64,000 nt of DNA, from contig CANJKZ010000514.1 of NCBI GenBank assembly GCA_947471745.1, positions 613,501 to 677,500 on the forward strand, in the 5' to 3' direction. The translations under genes were made by a program, and so were the position numbers. The stretch's first letter is position 1, and each line of letters begins with the position of its first letter. Below are positions 1-12,221 of this stretch, piece by piece. The stretch comes from Closterium sp. Naga37s-1. Lineage: Eukaryota > Streptophyta > Zygnematophyceae > Desmidiales > Closteriaceae. A model generated the notes under the pieces. The model was not told the origin of the DNA and did no database searches. It saw only the letters and a list, made by a program, of their open reading frames with translations.

Positions 1-1042
1 AGGGCAGTGGGGAGGCAGGGGATGGGGATGAGGCAGAGGAGAGGCAGCAGAGCGATGGGGAGGAGGGCGGTGCAGAGGAGGACGTGGATGAGGAGGGGCA
101 ACCGGATGGGGGGCACGTGGCATCAAGGGAGAAGGCAGGAGAGGAGGGAGTGCGGCACATAGCGCTGGGGGCGGTGATGAAGGCGGTGGCACGTGTGGCG
201 TACAGAGTCAAGCCCATTCAGGTGCGCCCTTGCATGTGTTGTGCCCCTTGCACGTTCCACACACCATCTCTCTGTGCTTCAACTATTTCTGCTTCCACTC
301 CCCCCCTCATCCCTCTCCCTTCCCCCTTTCACTCTCTCTCCCCACACATCCCCCCCCCACCCTCGCCCCTGTGCATGGCGCCTAACAGACGGCAGCAGCG
401 CTGCGGTGTGTGGCGGCGCTGGCGACAGCGCTGGTAGGGGAGGGGGTGCGGCCATACCTGCCGGACGTCATGCTGCCGCTCTTCCGCCTCTCTCAAGGCT
501 CTGCAGGCGCTGTTGTCCCACGTGAGCCCCCCTCCACACCTCTGCATCCCTCTGTGCCCCTTTGGAACCCTGGTGCCATTCTCTCTGCTCGTGGCAATGC
601 TGCTGCTGTGAGAAGTGCATGGCTGGCAGTCTCTCCTTCTGCTCCCTCGCCCTGCATGCCGTCTTGGACCACTGCTTTTGCTCACTCAACCACCCCTCCT
701 CTCTATTTCATTCCCTCCTCCCCTGTAACATTTTTCAACCCCATCCCCCCTCCTCGCCCATCCTCCTCCCCCTGTTCGCGCCAAGCAGCGGAGGTGCAGG
801 CGGTGGTGGCGGAGGTGGTGGACCACGTGCGCCACGAGGTGGGCCCCGCCGCCTTCATCGCCGCCTTCTCCGCCGCCCGCGACACCGCCAGGAGGCGGGC
901 GGCAGCGAGGCGGGAGGCGGCACGGGTGAGCGTGCTGGTGGACCCCGAGAGGCACGCTCGCAGGCGGGCGAGCCTGGCGCGCAAGAGAGGCGAGTACAAG
1001 AAGAGGAAGAACCAGCAGCACCGCCGCAGCAAGATGCGGTGA
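1..1042 (+). CDS. UTP20: C-terminal part of a UTP20-like SSU processome protein (5' end outside window)
   Basis: Only the last three exons are in the window: 1-221, 389-521 and 789-1042 (stop TGA). Introns are GT-AG and the frame stays open across both joins (phases 0 and 1). The first exon encodes an acidic Asp/Glu/Gly-rich stretch followed by a helical segment (HIALGAVMKAVARVAYRVK). The last exon encodes VGPAAFIAAFSAARDTA and then a very basic tail with PERHARRRASLARKR and KKRKNQQHRR. Known UTP20 proteins end in the same way: a helical repeat, a 'VNPERHAKRK'-like motif and a lysine/arginine-rich nucleolar tail. UTP20 is a large HEAT-repeat component of the nucleolar small-subunit processome needed for 18S rRNA maturation. 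The assignment rests on this tail only. The gene converges on PRMT10, with 386 bp between the two stop codons. Confidence 0.68.
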
Positions 1043-1428
1043 TGGCTGGAGGGAGGGGCGATGCCGTGGGCATGGCCACATGCACACATGCCTCTGCAAG
1101 GGGCAGCTCTTTAGAACACAACGCTGTATGGATTTTTGCTTACAAGTAATGATGCTCGTAATAGAAATACACCAGCATGATGCCATAAAGCACTGTTTTA
1201 AAGAGCCATGTGAACTGAGAGCTAACTGCTGATTACAAAGCACTCTCCAGTAGAGTGGATGCAGCCACACAGCAGCAGCGCTGGCAGCTGGCTGCATACA
1301 CCTTCAGGCTCCTGCAGGTACACTTGGAGCTGCTGTGCTGTGAATGACCCATAAAAAGAATTACAAAAATCACCCTAACAAAAATTAGGCGACTGAAGGA
1401 GCATGCACGAGTTGGCAGTAACCCAAAG
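1043..1428. other. Intergenic, convergent 3' ends
   Basis: This 386-bp stretch lies between the stop of the UTP20-like gene and the stop of PRMT10. It is less GC-rich than the flanking exons and should hold both 3' UTRs. I see no conserved ORF or RNA gene. Confidence 0.5.
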
Positions 1429-4034
<2,606 letters not shown>

Positions 4035-5180
4035 CGTGGCGGGCGCTGGGGATGTGCGGATGAAAGGCGCGACGGGGAAGACGGTTGACGCGCGCGGACG
4101 GGCGGACGAGACGAGGGAAAAAAAAAGGAAGACCTTTGGATGCGAGGCGAGGAGAGGCGAGGAGAGGCGAGGAGACAGAGGTGTGAGAGCCACTGGCCAG
4201 CCAAGGAGATGGTGTGGTGGTGAATGGCACGAGACGATCCAGCAGCGTGGAGTGGGAGGTGAGCAAGTGGCTCACTGCTGGTGAATGTCACTTGCGAGGC
4301 GATCACGTTCATTCACACAGCTGTTTCCCTCCCTCTCCGTGTGAGCAGAAAGCCTGGCTGTACTCGACTCGCTATTGTGCAACGATTCGTGATTGATATT
4401 TCTCATTGCAACTTATATTTTTGCTTCTAGTTTGACTACGGTTGTGGTTCGTCAGTGTGGCTGAAAGATATTTTCCAATACACTTTTGTGCGAGTTCCAC
4501 TTTTGGTGGCGATGACATGGAGCGCAACGAGCTCACGTCAAACCAGATCGGCGGGGAGATATCGAGAGGCCCAGGGCTGTCGTCAGACGAATTGCCGACA
4601 TGGAGGGTGCTCAGTGGCCGCGTATTTCCCAAGATGACCAAACGCTGCACTTTTTCGACGCCGCGTTTCCCTGCCCAGTCGAGCAAGCAACGCAAGCAGT
4701 CACGCTGACCAATTTCCACGAACGAACTCACGTCACGGTGTACAGTGGTCCCTCCCCCCCCCGTCCCACCGCAACGCTGCCCATTCGGGAATCGGGCAGC
4801 ATGTGGCCGTGAGCGAGGCTCGCCTTGCTTTCGCCCTCCTTGGGAGGAGCCACAGCCACGGCCCACGGGGATGGGATGGTGATGGCAGGGGGGAGGGAAG
4901 GCGAGCAGTCGAACGAATATGCTGAGTCAAGCGTGGGTCGCAGTGAGGCGGCGAGCACGCAGAGAGGCGGTTGATGACAGCCTAAACAGCATCCGTCGCA
5001 AGCAATCTCCATTCGCATCGACGCGCAACCTCCCTCGGGTTTCTCGTCTCTCTGTCTAAAGCCTTGCCATTTCCCCTCTTCAGCTAGATTCTCGCGCTGA
5101 TTCCTTGGACATTCCGTAGTGCTCACACGGCCCTGTCACATGACCGCGTCACTAGCAGCATCAGTGCGAGCCGTCCCACC
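4035..5180. other. Divergent intergenic region between PRMT10 and the FLZ gene
   Basis: This 1.15-kb region should hold the two promoters and 5' UTRs. It includes a short 11-bp tandem motif (gaggagaggcg, about 4145-4175). A 164-codon minus-strand ORF (4372-4866) shows no recognisable domain and low-complexity ends, so I do not call it a gene. Confidence 0.5.
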
Positions 5181-5792
5181 ATGGCCACCCAGCTCTTGCT
5201 TCACCGCACGCTAAGCTCCATGCACCTCTCCTCCACCGATCAGCGTCGCGATGCGTGCAGGCATGACGAGCCCTGCGCTGTGGTCGCCGCGAGTCCCGCA
5301 TCCGCACCGAGCAGCACGGCGACGATAGTTGAGCGCGGCGTGGTCTGCGAAGTGCCGCTGGACGCGCAGCGCGTCGCCGCGAGCTCACCGTGGTCGTACG
5401 GCGCGATGGACGGCGACGACTGCTGGCGGCCTCCGCCGGGCGCGCGGCTGTCCGACGCGACGAGCGCCGACTTCCTCAAGCGCTGCGCCTTCTGCCGGCG
5501 GAGCCTGGAGCGCGCGGACGCCTTCATGTACCGGTGAGCCCCGCGCGCGCCCCTCCGCAGTAGCACCGCACGATTTCCTCCCTTACTAGCCCTGCTGAAT
5601 TCCTATCGCATGGGTTCACATGAGTCTGCCGATACCGCGTGCTGACCCCATGATGGCTTGTTGTGCGTGTGCAGGGGCGACAAGGCGTTCTGCTGCCTGG
5701 AGTGTCGGCAGCACCACATGATTGTGCACACCCGCAAGGCATGGCTGCACCTCACCGGCCGGCGCTTCTCCATGGTGCCTCTAACTGGGTAG
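5181..5792 (+). CDS. FCS-like zinc finger (FLZ, DUF581) protein
   Basis: Two exons, 5181-5533 and 5675-5792, join in phase 2 to about 156 aa. The FLZ domain straddles the intron: FLKRCAFCRRSLERADAFMY in exon 1, then RGDKAFCCLECRQHHM in exon 2. The four zinc-binding cysteines (C-x2-C and, after the conserved MYRGD and FC, C-x3-C) are all present. FLZ proteins are plant-specific adaptors that bind SnRK1 kinase subunits and act in energy and stress signalling. The N-terminal 95 residues are Ala/Ser-rich and lack recognisable motifs. The stop codon TAG (5790-5792) lies inside the first unit of a 20-bp minisatellite, so the end of the reading frame depends on that repeat. The start at 5181 is the first ATG in the open frame. 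Confidence 0.92.
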
Positions 5793-6043
5793 CCCACTCA
5801 TCATGGCGGTAGCCCACTCATCATGGCGGTAGCCCACTCATCATGGCGGTAGCCCACTCATCATGGCGGTAGCCCACTCATCATGGCGGTAGCCCACTCA
5901 TCATGGCGGTAGCCCACTCATCATGGCGGTAGCCCACTCATCATGGCGGTAGCCCACTCATCATGGCGGTAGCCCACTCATCATGGCGGTAGCCCACTCA
6001 TCATGGCGGTAGCCCACTCATCATGGCAGTAGCCCACTCATGG
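5790..6043. repeat. 20-bp minisatellite overlapping the FLZ stop codon
   Basis: The unit tagcccactcatcatggcgg is repeated head to tail: eleven perfect copies (5790-6009), a twelfth with one change (6010-6029) and a partial copy. The first unit supplies the TAG stop of the FLZ gene, so the rest lies in its 3' UTR. The near-perfect identity points to recent expansion. Confidence 0.97.
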
Positions 6044-6391
6044 TGGCGTAGCATGGAGGACCCTCTTCAGTTGCTTCCCAGAGCTTTGACACCTCTCGTG
6101 AGAGGCAGGAGCAGACAGATATTAGTAGTGGACATTCCACCCATTCTTTCCATTCTGATCACTCTACCGGTAGTTAGCTTTCAGCTAGGTTTTCCTAGTT
6201 TTTTTGTGTTATGGTAGCAGAGATCATGGTGTCTGTATGTGGTAAGAAAGTTTATACAAAAACTTTAACCGTTCTAATCCATACCAACACCCCAAGTGAA
6301 CAAGCATGCAGGAATGCCTGTTGCATATGCTCTCAGAGAATGGCTGTCCCAGAAAACGGTATGTACCGTATGTACTTCCACAAGGCCTACT
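6044..6391. other. Intergenic, convergent 3' ends of the FLZ and sulfite reductase genes
   Basis: This relatively AT-rich 348-bp spacer follows the FLZ minisatellite and precedes the stop codon of the minus-strand sulfite reductase gene. I see no ORF or structured RNA. Confidence 0.45.
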
Positions 6392-9300
6392 CTACTCGTC
6401 CTTGCGCTCCGCCAGGAACTGCAGCAGCGCCTCGCGGGTGAGCTTGGCCACGGTGGTGCCGCGCTGCGTGGCCACCTCCTGCAGCTTGCCCGCCAGCTCA
6501 TCATCCACTGTGATGCGCCGCGCCATGCCCCTCTGCCTCCCTATGGGCGCTGTGTACGTGCCCATGTACTCCTTCATCGCCTCAAAGCCCTGCCAGCAGC
6601 ACAGTTGCAGTTGAAACGAGAGCTTAGAGCGAGCAACTCATGGTGGTGAATAAAGGCAGCGCATCACAGTCCTGGCACGGCCTGTGCTGAAAGAGTGCCC
6701 ATGAGCACGGGGCAGACCTTATCCACGAGACAATTCTCACCCATGCAGCAGCACTCACCCTCAGAGCAACACTTCACCACCAGGCAGCACACACCCACCC
6801 TCAGCGCAGCACTCACAACGCGGTTGGTGAAGTCCCCAAAGGACTCGCCCTTGTGGCCCTCAACCTTCCACAAGGCAAAGAGCGGCTCCAACACCGCCTC
6901 CAGCTCCCCCACCTTCACCCTCTCCAGAAACACCCTCGCCAGCACTGTCTGGTTCGGCGTGCCGCCCAGCCACAGCTGCCGGAGGAACATGGGGAGGGAA
7001 GGCGGGAGGGGAACGAGAAAGGTCAGTTGTTGGCAGGAGGGCAAGTCAGTGTAGGCCAGGCATGGAGGAAGCAGCGTGGTGCATGACGAAGCAGTGGCCA
7101 CCACTCATGCAGCTCTCAACACTCGGCACTCAGCGCTCAGCACTTGTGAGTGAATTGACCAAACACCCACCTGGTACGAGTTGGCACCATCGCCCACGAA
7201 GCCCAGCTCGGCTACATAAGGCCGCGCGCAGCCGTTGGGGCAACCGGTCATGCGCACCACCAGTGAATGCGCCTGCTGCTGCCTCAGCCCCACCTGCTCC
7301 CATGCCATGTCATGCCGATCAATGCCATGCCACGTCATGCCGTTCAATGCCATGCCATGTCATGCCATGGGAGGCAACAAGGAAAAAGCAAGCACAACAC
7401 ACAGCAGCAACACGGAAGCAAGTTAGAGCCAAGCGCACATGGTTCTGCATGTACTCACGCACAACAACCACATCTTCCATTGGCCCTCACTGCATCTTTC
7501 ACTGACTCATCCCCACATGCCCCACCATCTCCCCCATACCTCATGACCCTTTTCTCCCCGCCACCTAAGCTGCAACCTTGCTTCACAGCATCCCCCCCGC
7601 CCACCTTGTCGAGCATGGCGCGGATGCGCTTGAGCACGGAGGGCAGCCCCCTCTCCGCCTCCGTGATGGCCAGCCCGCACAGCGGCAGCGCCGGGCACCC
7701 CATGGCCGTCAGGTTTAGCGGATCCACGTACTGCTTGCCCTGTGGGTCGCACGTGGGGCAGGGGGTGGGGATGGAGGGGAGCGACGGGGGCGGACAGAGG
7801 TTGTGGCACCGAAACAGGAATTTACGGGAGCAAGTGTGTGTGAGTGTGTGTACTTGTGTGAGTGTGAGCGAATGAGTGTGTGGCCAGGCTAGGACTCCCC
7901 TCATGCCTCACCAGAACGGCCCTTCTTCGTCATACCCCCGCCCTCTCACGGCAGTGCCCTTTCCCCCGCATGCACTCCACTCTGGGCCCACTAAGATGCC
8001 CCTCCCCCCCTCATGCGGCCATCCCCTCCAACCCCCCTCCCCCCCCCCCCCAGCGGACTCACGAGGATGCCGACAGCGGCGAGCTCCTGGGTGATGCGGG
8101 GGCGCCACGCCTTGCGCACGTCGCACAGCATCAGGTTCTGATTCGCCGAGATGCGCACGGGCAGGTTGTACTTTTCAATCACTGCCCGCAGAGCCTTCTT
8201 GGCCTCGCCCTTGATGCGCCCATTCTCGATGTGCAGCCCGTAGTACAGCCGCCCGTCGCCCTGCCATGCGGTGCAGTGCGGTGGGGTGAATCGGGGTGTG
8301 GTGAGGCGTGTAACAGAGTGGAGAGTGGGGCGAAGTGGTGTAGGTGTCCCAGCATCATGTCAAGTTGTTGGCAAATACAGCCACGCGACTATGTGCAAGC
8401 AAGAGGACAGATAGAGGGTGGGGCTGGGGAAGGGGAGGATGGGGATGGGGGCGCGGGGAGGAAGGAGGCAGCAGAGCTGACCCCACAGCACGAGCTCTGC
8501 TCACCAGTGCAGCATGGCTCACCTGCTCGCCCCAGCCGATGTAGGGCTTGGACTGCCATTCGGGGAGGGGGCGGAAGGGCTGGAAGGGCTTGCCGAAGTA
8601 CTGCTCCGTCACCGTGCGGAAGCGGTCCATGCCCCAGTCGCGGATCAGGTACTTGAGCCGCGCCTGTGCGCGCAGGGGGGAGGGCAGGAGGAGGGACGCG
8701 GGCAAGAGCACATGGTGATGGATGGAAAAGAGTGAAGGAATGCGAGCAGCGAATGCACCCACTGCGGGTTAAATGAGTGCCCCCCTTCCGTTTCCTCCCT
8801 CTATCTCTCCACCGTCCACGCTTGCAGCATCTTATCCCTGCCCCCTAACCCCCCCTCCCTCCGCCCCCCTCCTCACCCCACCTGTTTGCGGTCGTCGCGG
8901 CGGCCATAGTCGCGCTGGGTGGCGACGATGGCCTTGACGGCGTACAGCACGTCCTCCGCCGCCACGTACCCCAGCGGCTCCGCCAGCCGCGCCTCCGTCT
9001 GCTCGTTGCGGTGCGACCGCCCCATGCCGCCTCCCACCTGCCATGGCCGCGCGGGAAGGGGAGCGGAGGGGGGACAGAGAAGGGAGCAGGGTTCGAGGAA
9101 GAGGCTGTGATGAAGACTGCACATGGCATTCCTGCTAGACTCACTTGCGGAACCCATTCAACCATTTCGAATGCTGGCAGCGTTTGTGCCACCACAGCTG
9201 CTCAACTCTCCCCTACGACCTCCTGCCCCCTGCCCCCATCCTCCACCGCCTCACGCCCTTTTCCCCCACAAAACCCAAAACTCCGGAATCCAAACCCGAA

Positions 9301-11505
9301 ACCCTGAGGCGCGCGCAGCACAGCGCTCACGTAGATGTTGAAGCCCTGCAGCTGGCCAGTAGCGTCGTCGCAGAGCACGACGAGGCCGAGGTCGTTGGTG
9401 AGCAGGTCCACGGAGTTGTCGCCCGGCACGGTGATGGCCACCTTGAACTTGCGCGGCAGGTACTGCGTGCCGTAGATCGGCTCCGCGCTGCCCTCTATGT
9501 TCGTCCCGAACCGGTTGTCCGCGCGCGCCTCCTCCACGTCCGCCGCCGCCTCCGCCGTCAGCACCTGGCGCGTAAGGGGACGCGCGAGCCATGAGGGGGG
9601 GAAGGAACATGAAGGCAAGAAGAGACTGCCTCCTTTAGGAGTCACCGCCTCCCTTAGGAGCATCATCAGTTCCGCTTCACTAATGCTTTCCCATCCCCCC
9701 TACAACCACGCAGGACCCACGCGCATGCACCCTTTCCCCCCATTCCACCATCTGCACCATTCCTCCATGCGCTCATTCCCCCCATTTCCCCCATCCCCCC
9801 CATGCGCCCTCCCCCCATCCCCCCTGCGCGCACCTTCTCGCCGTCCAGCCACACGTCGTAGTAGGCGCCGGACTGCGGCTCGAGCAGCGCGGCGATCTTA
9901 TCGGCGTACTCCTGGCAGTAGCGGTACGCGGGGCGGTCGACGAACGGCACCTCGGGCGCCAGCACGTTGCGGTTCAGGTCGCCGCACGCGCCCAGCGTGG
10001 ACCCCATGCTCTTGATCACCGTCGCAAACACCTCCTTCAGATTCGCCTTCAGCACTCCGTGCAGCTGCGCGCGCGCAGCGGGAGAGTGGATGGGGTGACG
10101 GGGGGGGAGAGAGGGGGGTTGGGAGGTGCTGAGCGGAGATGGCTGGCGGTTAAATTTTGAGGTTCGCAAGGTGCATGCTTGAATACCCTTCAAACAGCGC
10201 GGGGAGTATCGTAAGGCAGGGAGTAGCGGGAGGCGTGGCGCGGGGCGGGGCGCACCTGGAAGGTCTGGCGCGTGGTGAGGCGGAGCGCACCTGGAAGGTC
10301 TGGCGCGTGGTGAGGCGGAGCGCACCTGGAAGGTCTGGCGCGTGGTGAGGCGGAGCGTGCCGGAGCCGAACTGGTCGGCGAGGTCGTCCATGGCGAGGTA
10401 GAGGCGGTTGTGCACCTTGCCGCCCGGCTGCCGCGTCCGCATCATAAACTGGTACGCGCGCCCGCCGCCCCCCTGCCGCGCCTCGCGGTCGTCCTGCATG
10501 TAGCTGCCGTGGAACTTGATCAGCTGCGCGCACCGCCGCGGACGACGGGGGGATCGCAAGAGAGGCGCACAGGAGCACAGAGACAAAGCAGGGGAAAAGA
10601 CACGAATCAGTCGCAATAAGATGGCGCAGACGATCGTAGCACGTCAGTGACGAGCCATCAGTCGAGAACATTAACGGCAACTATCTCTGAAAATCAGTCG
10701 CGGTCTGGCATCAGTGCTTTCGTTGAAGCTGTGGTTAGTGCGGTCGTCAGTGCCGCGGTGAGATATGCTTGGCGGGAGTGCTGTCGGAAGTACGGAGGGC
10801 GCACAGGTGCGCACGAGGCACGGCACGCAGGGTACGCAGGAGAGGGAGGCGCACCTGCTCGGAGGCAGCGGTGACGCACCTGCTCGGAGGCGCCGTGACG
10901 CACCTGCTCGGAGGCGGCGCTGACGTTGGGAAGGTCGTTCTTGAGGTCGTCGATGAGCGGGTAGCGCAGGTAGTCGCTCTCCTCCTTGTATATCTCCACC
11001 TTGCTCCTCTTCGTCGCTCCTGCTGCCGGCGCCTGCACGGGCTGTGGACGGCAGCCATACACACGTGACATGCAGACATGCAGACGAGAAATGCAGGCAC
11101 GCATTCACGGAAGGCGCTACGAAGCATGAACGCGTGTGACAGACGCGATGTACAAGGGCAACGACGGAGTATCGAGTTCGTGTCGAGCAAATGATGGCTA
11201 CCATCGATCGACAAGCTTCTCAACGCGTAACAACTCTCTCCATGTCGAAAGGACGGATCTTGCCGAAAGAAAGGAATCCTGACAAATATCTGAGATCTCA
11301 GCTAAGAGCGTGTAAAATCAGAGTGTAAACGCATGCAGCACGAGCGGCCTACAGTAGCGGTGGCTTGAACACGGGCCGGCGATGACGACGCGCCTGCGGA
11401 TGGAGCCGCGGACGCGACGACGGTGGATCGGTCATTGCGGGCGGCGCGCAGCCCGTCGAACGTCGCGAACTTGGCGGAGGCGGACGTTAGTGCCGCTGTC
11501 GCCAT
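6392..11505 (-). CDS. SIR: Ferredoxin-dependent sulfite reductase, plastid
   Basis: Twelve exons on the minus strand: 11505-11353, 11041-10904, 10523-10326, 10064-9834, 9564-9331, 9037-8882, 8663-8523, 8260-8063, 7739-7605, 7293-7171, 6975-6817 and 6589-6392. They join to about 687 aa, and every intron is in phase 0. Exon 1 encodes an Ala/Ser-rich plastid transit peptide. The two substrate-side halves ([20 protein letters not shown] and [14 protein letters not shown] segments) precede the siroheme/4Fe-4S cysteines: [11 protein letters not shown] (Cys498, Cys504) and [10 protein letters not shown] (Cys546, Cys550). The enzyme reduces sulfite to sulfide with six electrons from ferredoxin in sulfate assimilation. 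The last ~40 residues ([20 protein letters not shown]...) match the plant-specific C-terminal extension. An ATG 26 codons upstream (11583) is in frame, but 11505 gives a typical transit peptide. Two exon ends carry tandem duplications of their 5' splice site. Confidence 0.97.
10253..10357. repeat. 35-bp tandem triplication over the 5' splice site of SIR exon 3
   Basis: On the plus strand, cacctggaaggtctggcg starts at 10253, 10288 and 10323 with a 35-bp period. Each unit contains the exon end (TTCCAG on the minus strand), the GTGCGC donor and part of the coding sequence for RLTTRQTFQ. The copy at 10323 gives the annotated junction at 10326; the others lie in the intron. Confidence 0.9.
10852..10922. 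repeat. 24/25-bp tandem triplication over the 5' splice site of SIR exon 2
   Basis: cacctgctcggaggc occurs at 10852, 10877 and 10901 on the plus strand. Read on the minus strand, each copy is the exon end GCCTCCGAGCAG followed by donor GTGCGT or GTGCGC. The most exonic copy (junction 10904) preserves the protein best (NVSAASEQ followed by LIKFHGSY). Confidence 0.9.
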
Positions 11506-11948
11506 GGCGGGCGTGCGGCGGTGGTAACCAGGCGCGGGGTATAAGACCAGGGAAAGCGTAACACCCCGTTCCAACAGTGTCAAGGAGTGGAGTGAGATGG
11601 GGAAACCCGAGGGTGGACGAGAAGAACCAAGTTTGTGGCTTGTTGAAAATGGCTATGCTGCAGGGCGGAGAAGAGAAGGGGATGATGGACCAAGGGGAAG
11701 GAAGGCGTGATGTGGGGGGGAGGGGATGGGAGGGGGATGAGGGATGGCCCTTGAAAGTGCCGAAAGGATAATGTCAAGAGCCAAGAACGGCGGAATGAAC
11801 GGCGGAGATCCGAAGACGAACCAATCGGGTCGATTTACGCCAGACATCCTTCGGGAAGGAAATGAGCTGGTTCTCGGAAATAGAGATTTTTATTTGCGTA
11901 CGGGTAACCCGGTTTACTCGCTGAGAATCATTCATGGAACATGCGCGA
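11506..11948. promoter_or_regulatory. Sulfite reductase upstream region, left half of a former divergent promoter
   Basis: This 443-bp segment runs from the SIR start codon to the left target-site duplication of the LARD element (cgcga, 11944-11948). Its continuation is found after the element, at 31884. I infer promoter activity from position only; no motif was identified. Confidence 0.5.
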
Positions 11949-12221
11949 TGTTATGAGTTGTAAAAGAGAGTGCGCAGAATAACGAATAACGAGAATGGTT
12001 GAATACTGAATGTCCATACAATGAGAATGTCGAGGCCTAAATAGGGGAAAAGCTAGCTAGGCCGGGGGTTCGGGATGGGATGGCTCGGTGATGGTTGCGA
12101 TTGGAGCGGAGGCCGACTCGGGAGTGGTTCGGCCGACGAAATAGGCCGAACAGGTTCGTCGCGTGACCCTCGGGATGGCCTCGCTAACGAGTGCCTCAGT
12201 AAGGATTTGTAAATCCTTACA
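11949..12221 (-). repeat. 3' LTR of the LARD-like element
   Basis: A 273-bp terminal repeat, TG...CA when read on the minus strand, nearly identical to 31606-31878. Its minus-strand start holds a perfect 10-bp-arm palindrome (12199-12220, gtaaggattt gt aaatccttac). Confidence 0.95.

Noticed and set aside
686..1297. A 203-codon minus-strand ORF opposite the UTP20-like gene
   Set aside because: It is a shadow of the sense exon in GC-rich DNA. The sense frame shows a family-specific C-terminal tail.
4372..4866. A 164-codon minus-strand ORF between PRMT10 and FLZ
   Set aside because: No recognised domain and low-complexity ends. It sits in a divergent promoter region.
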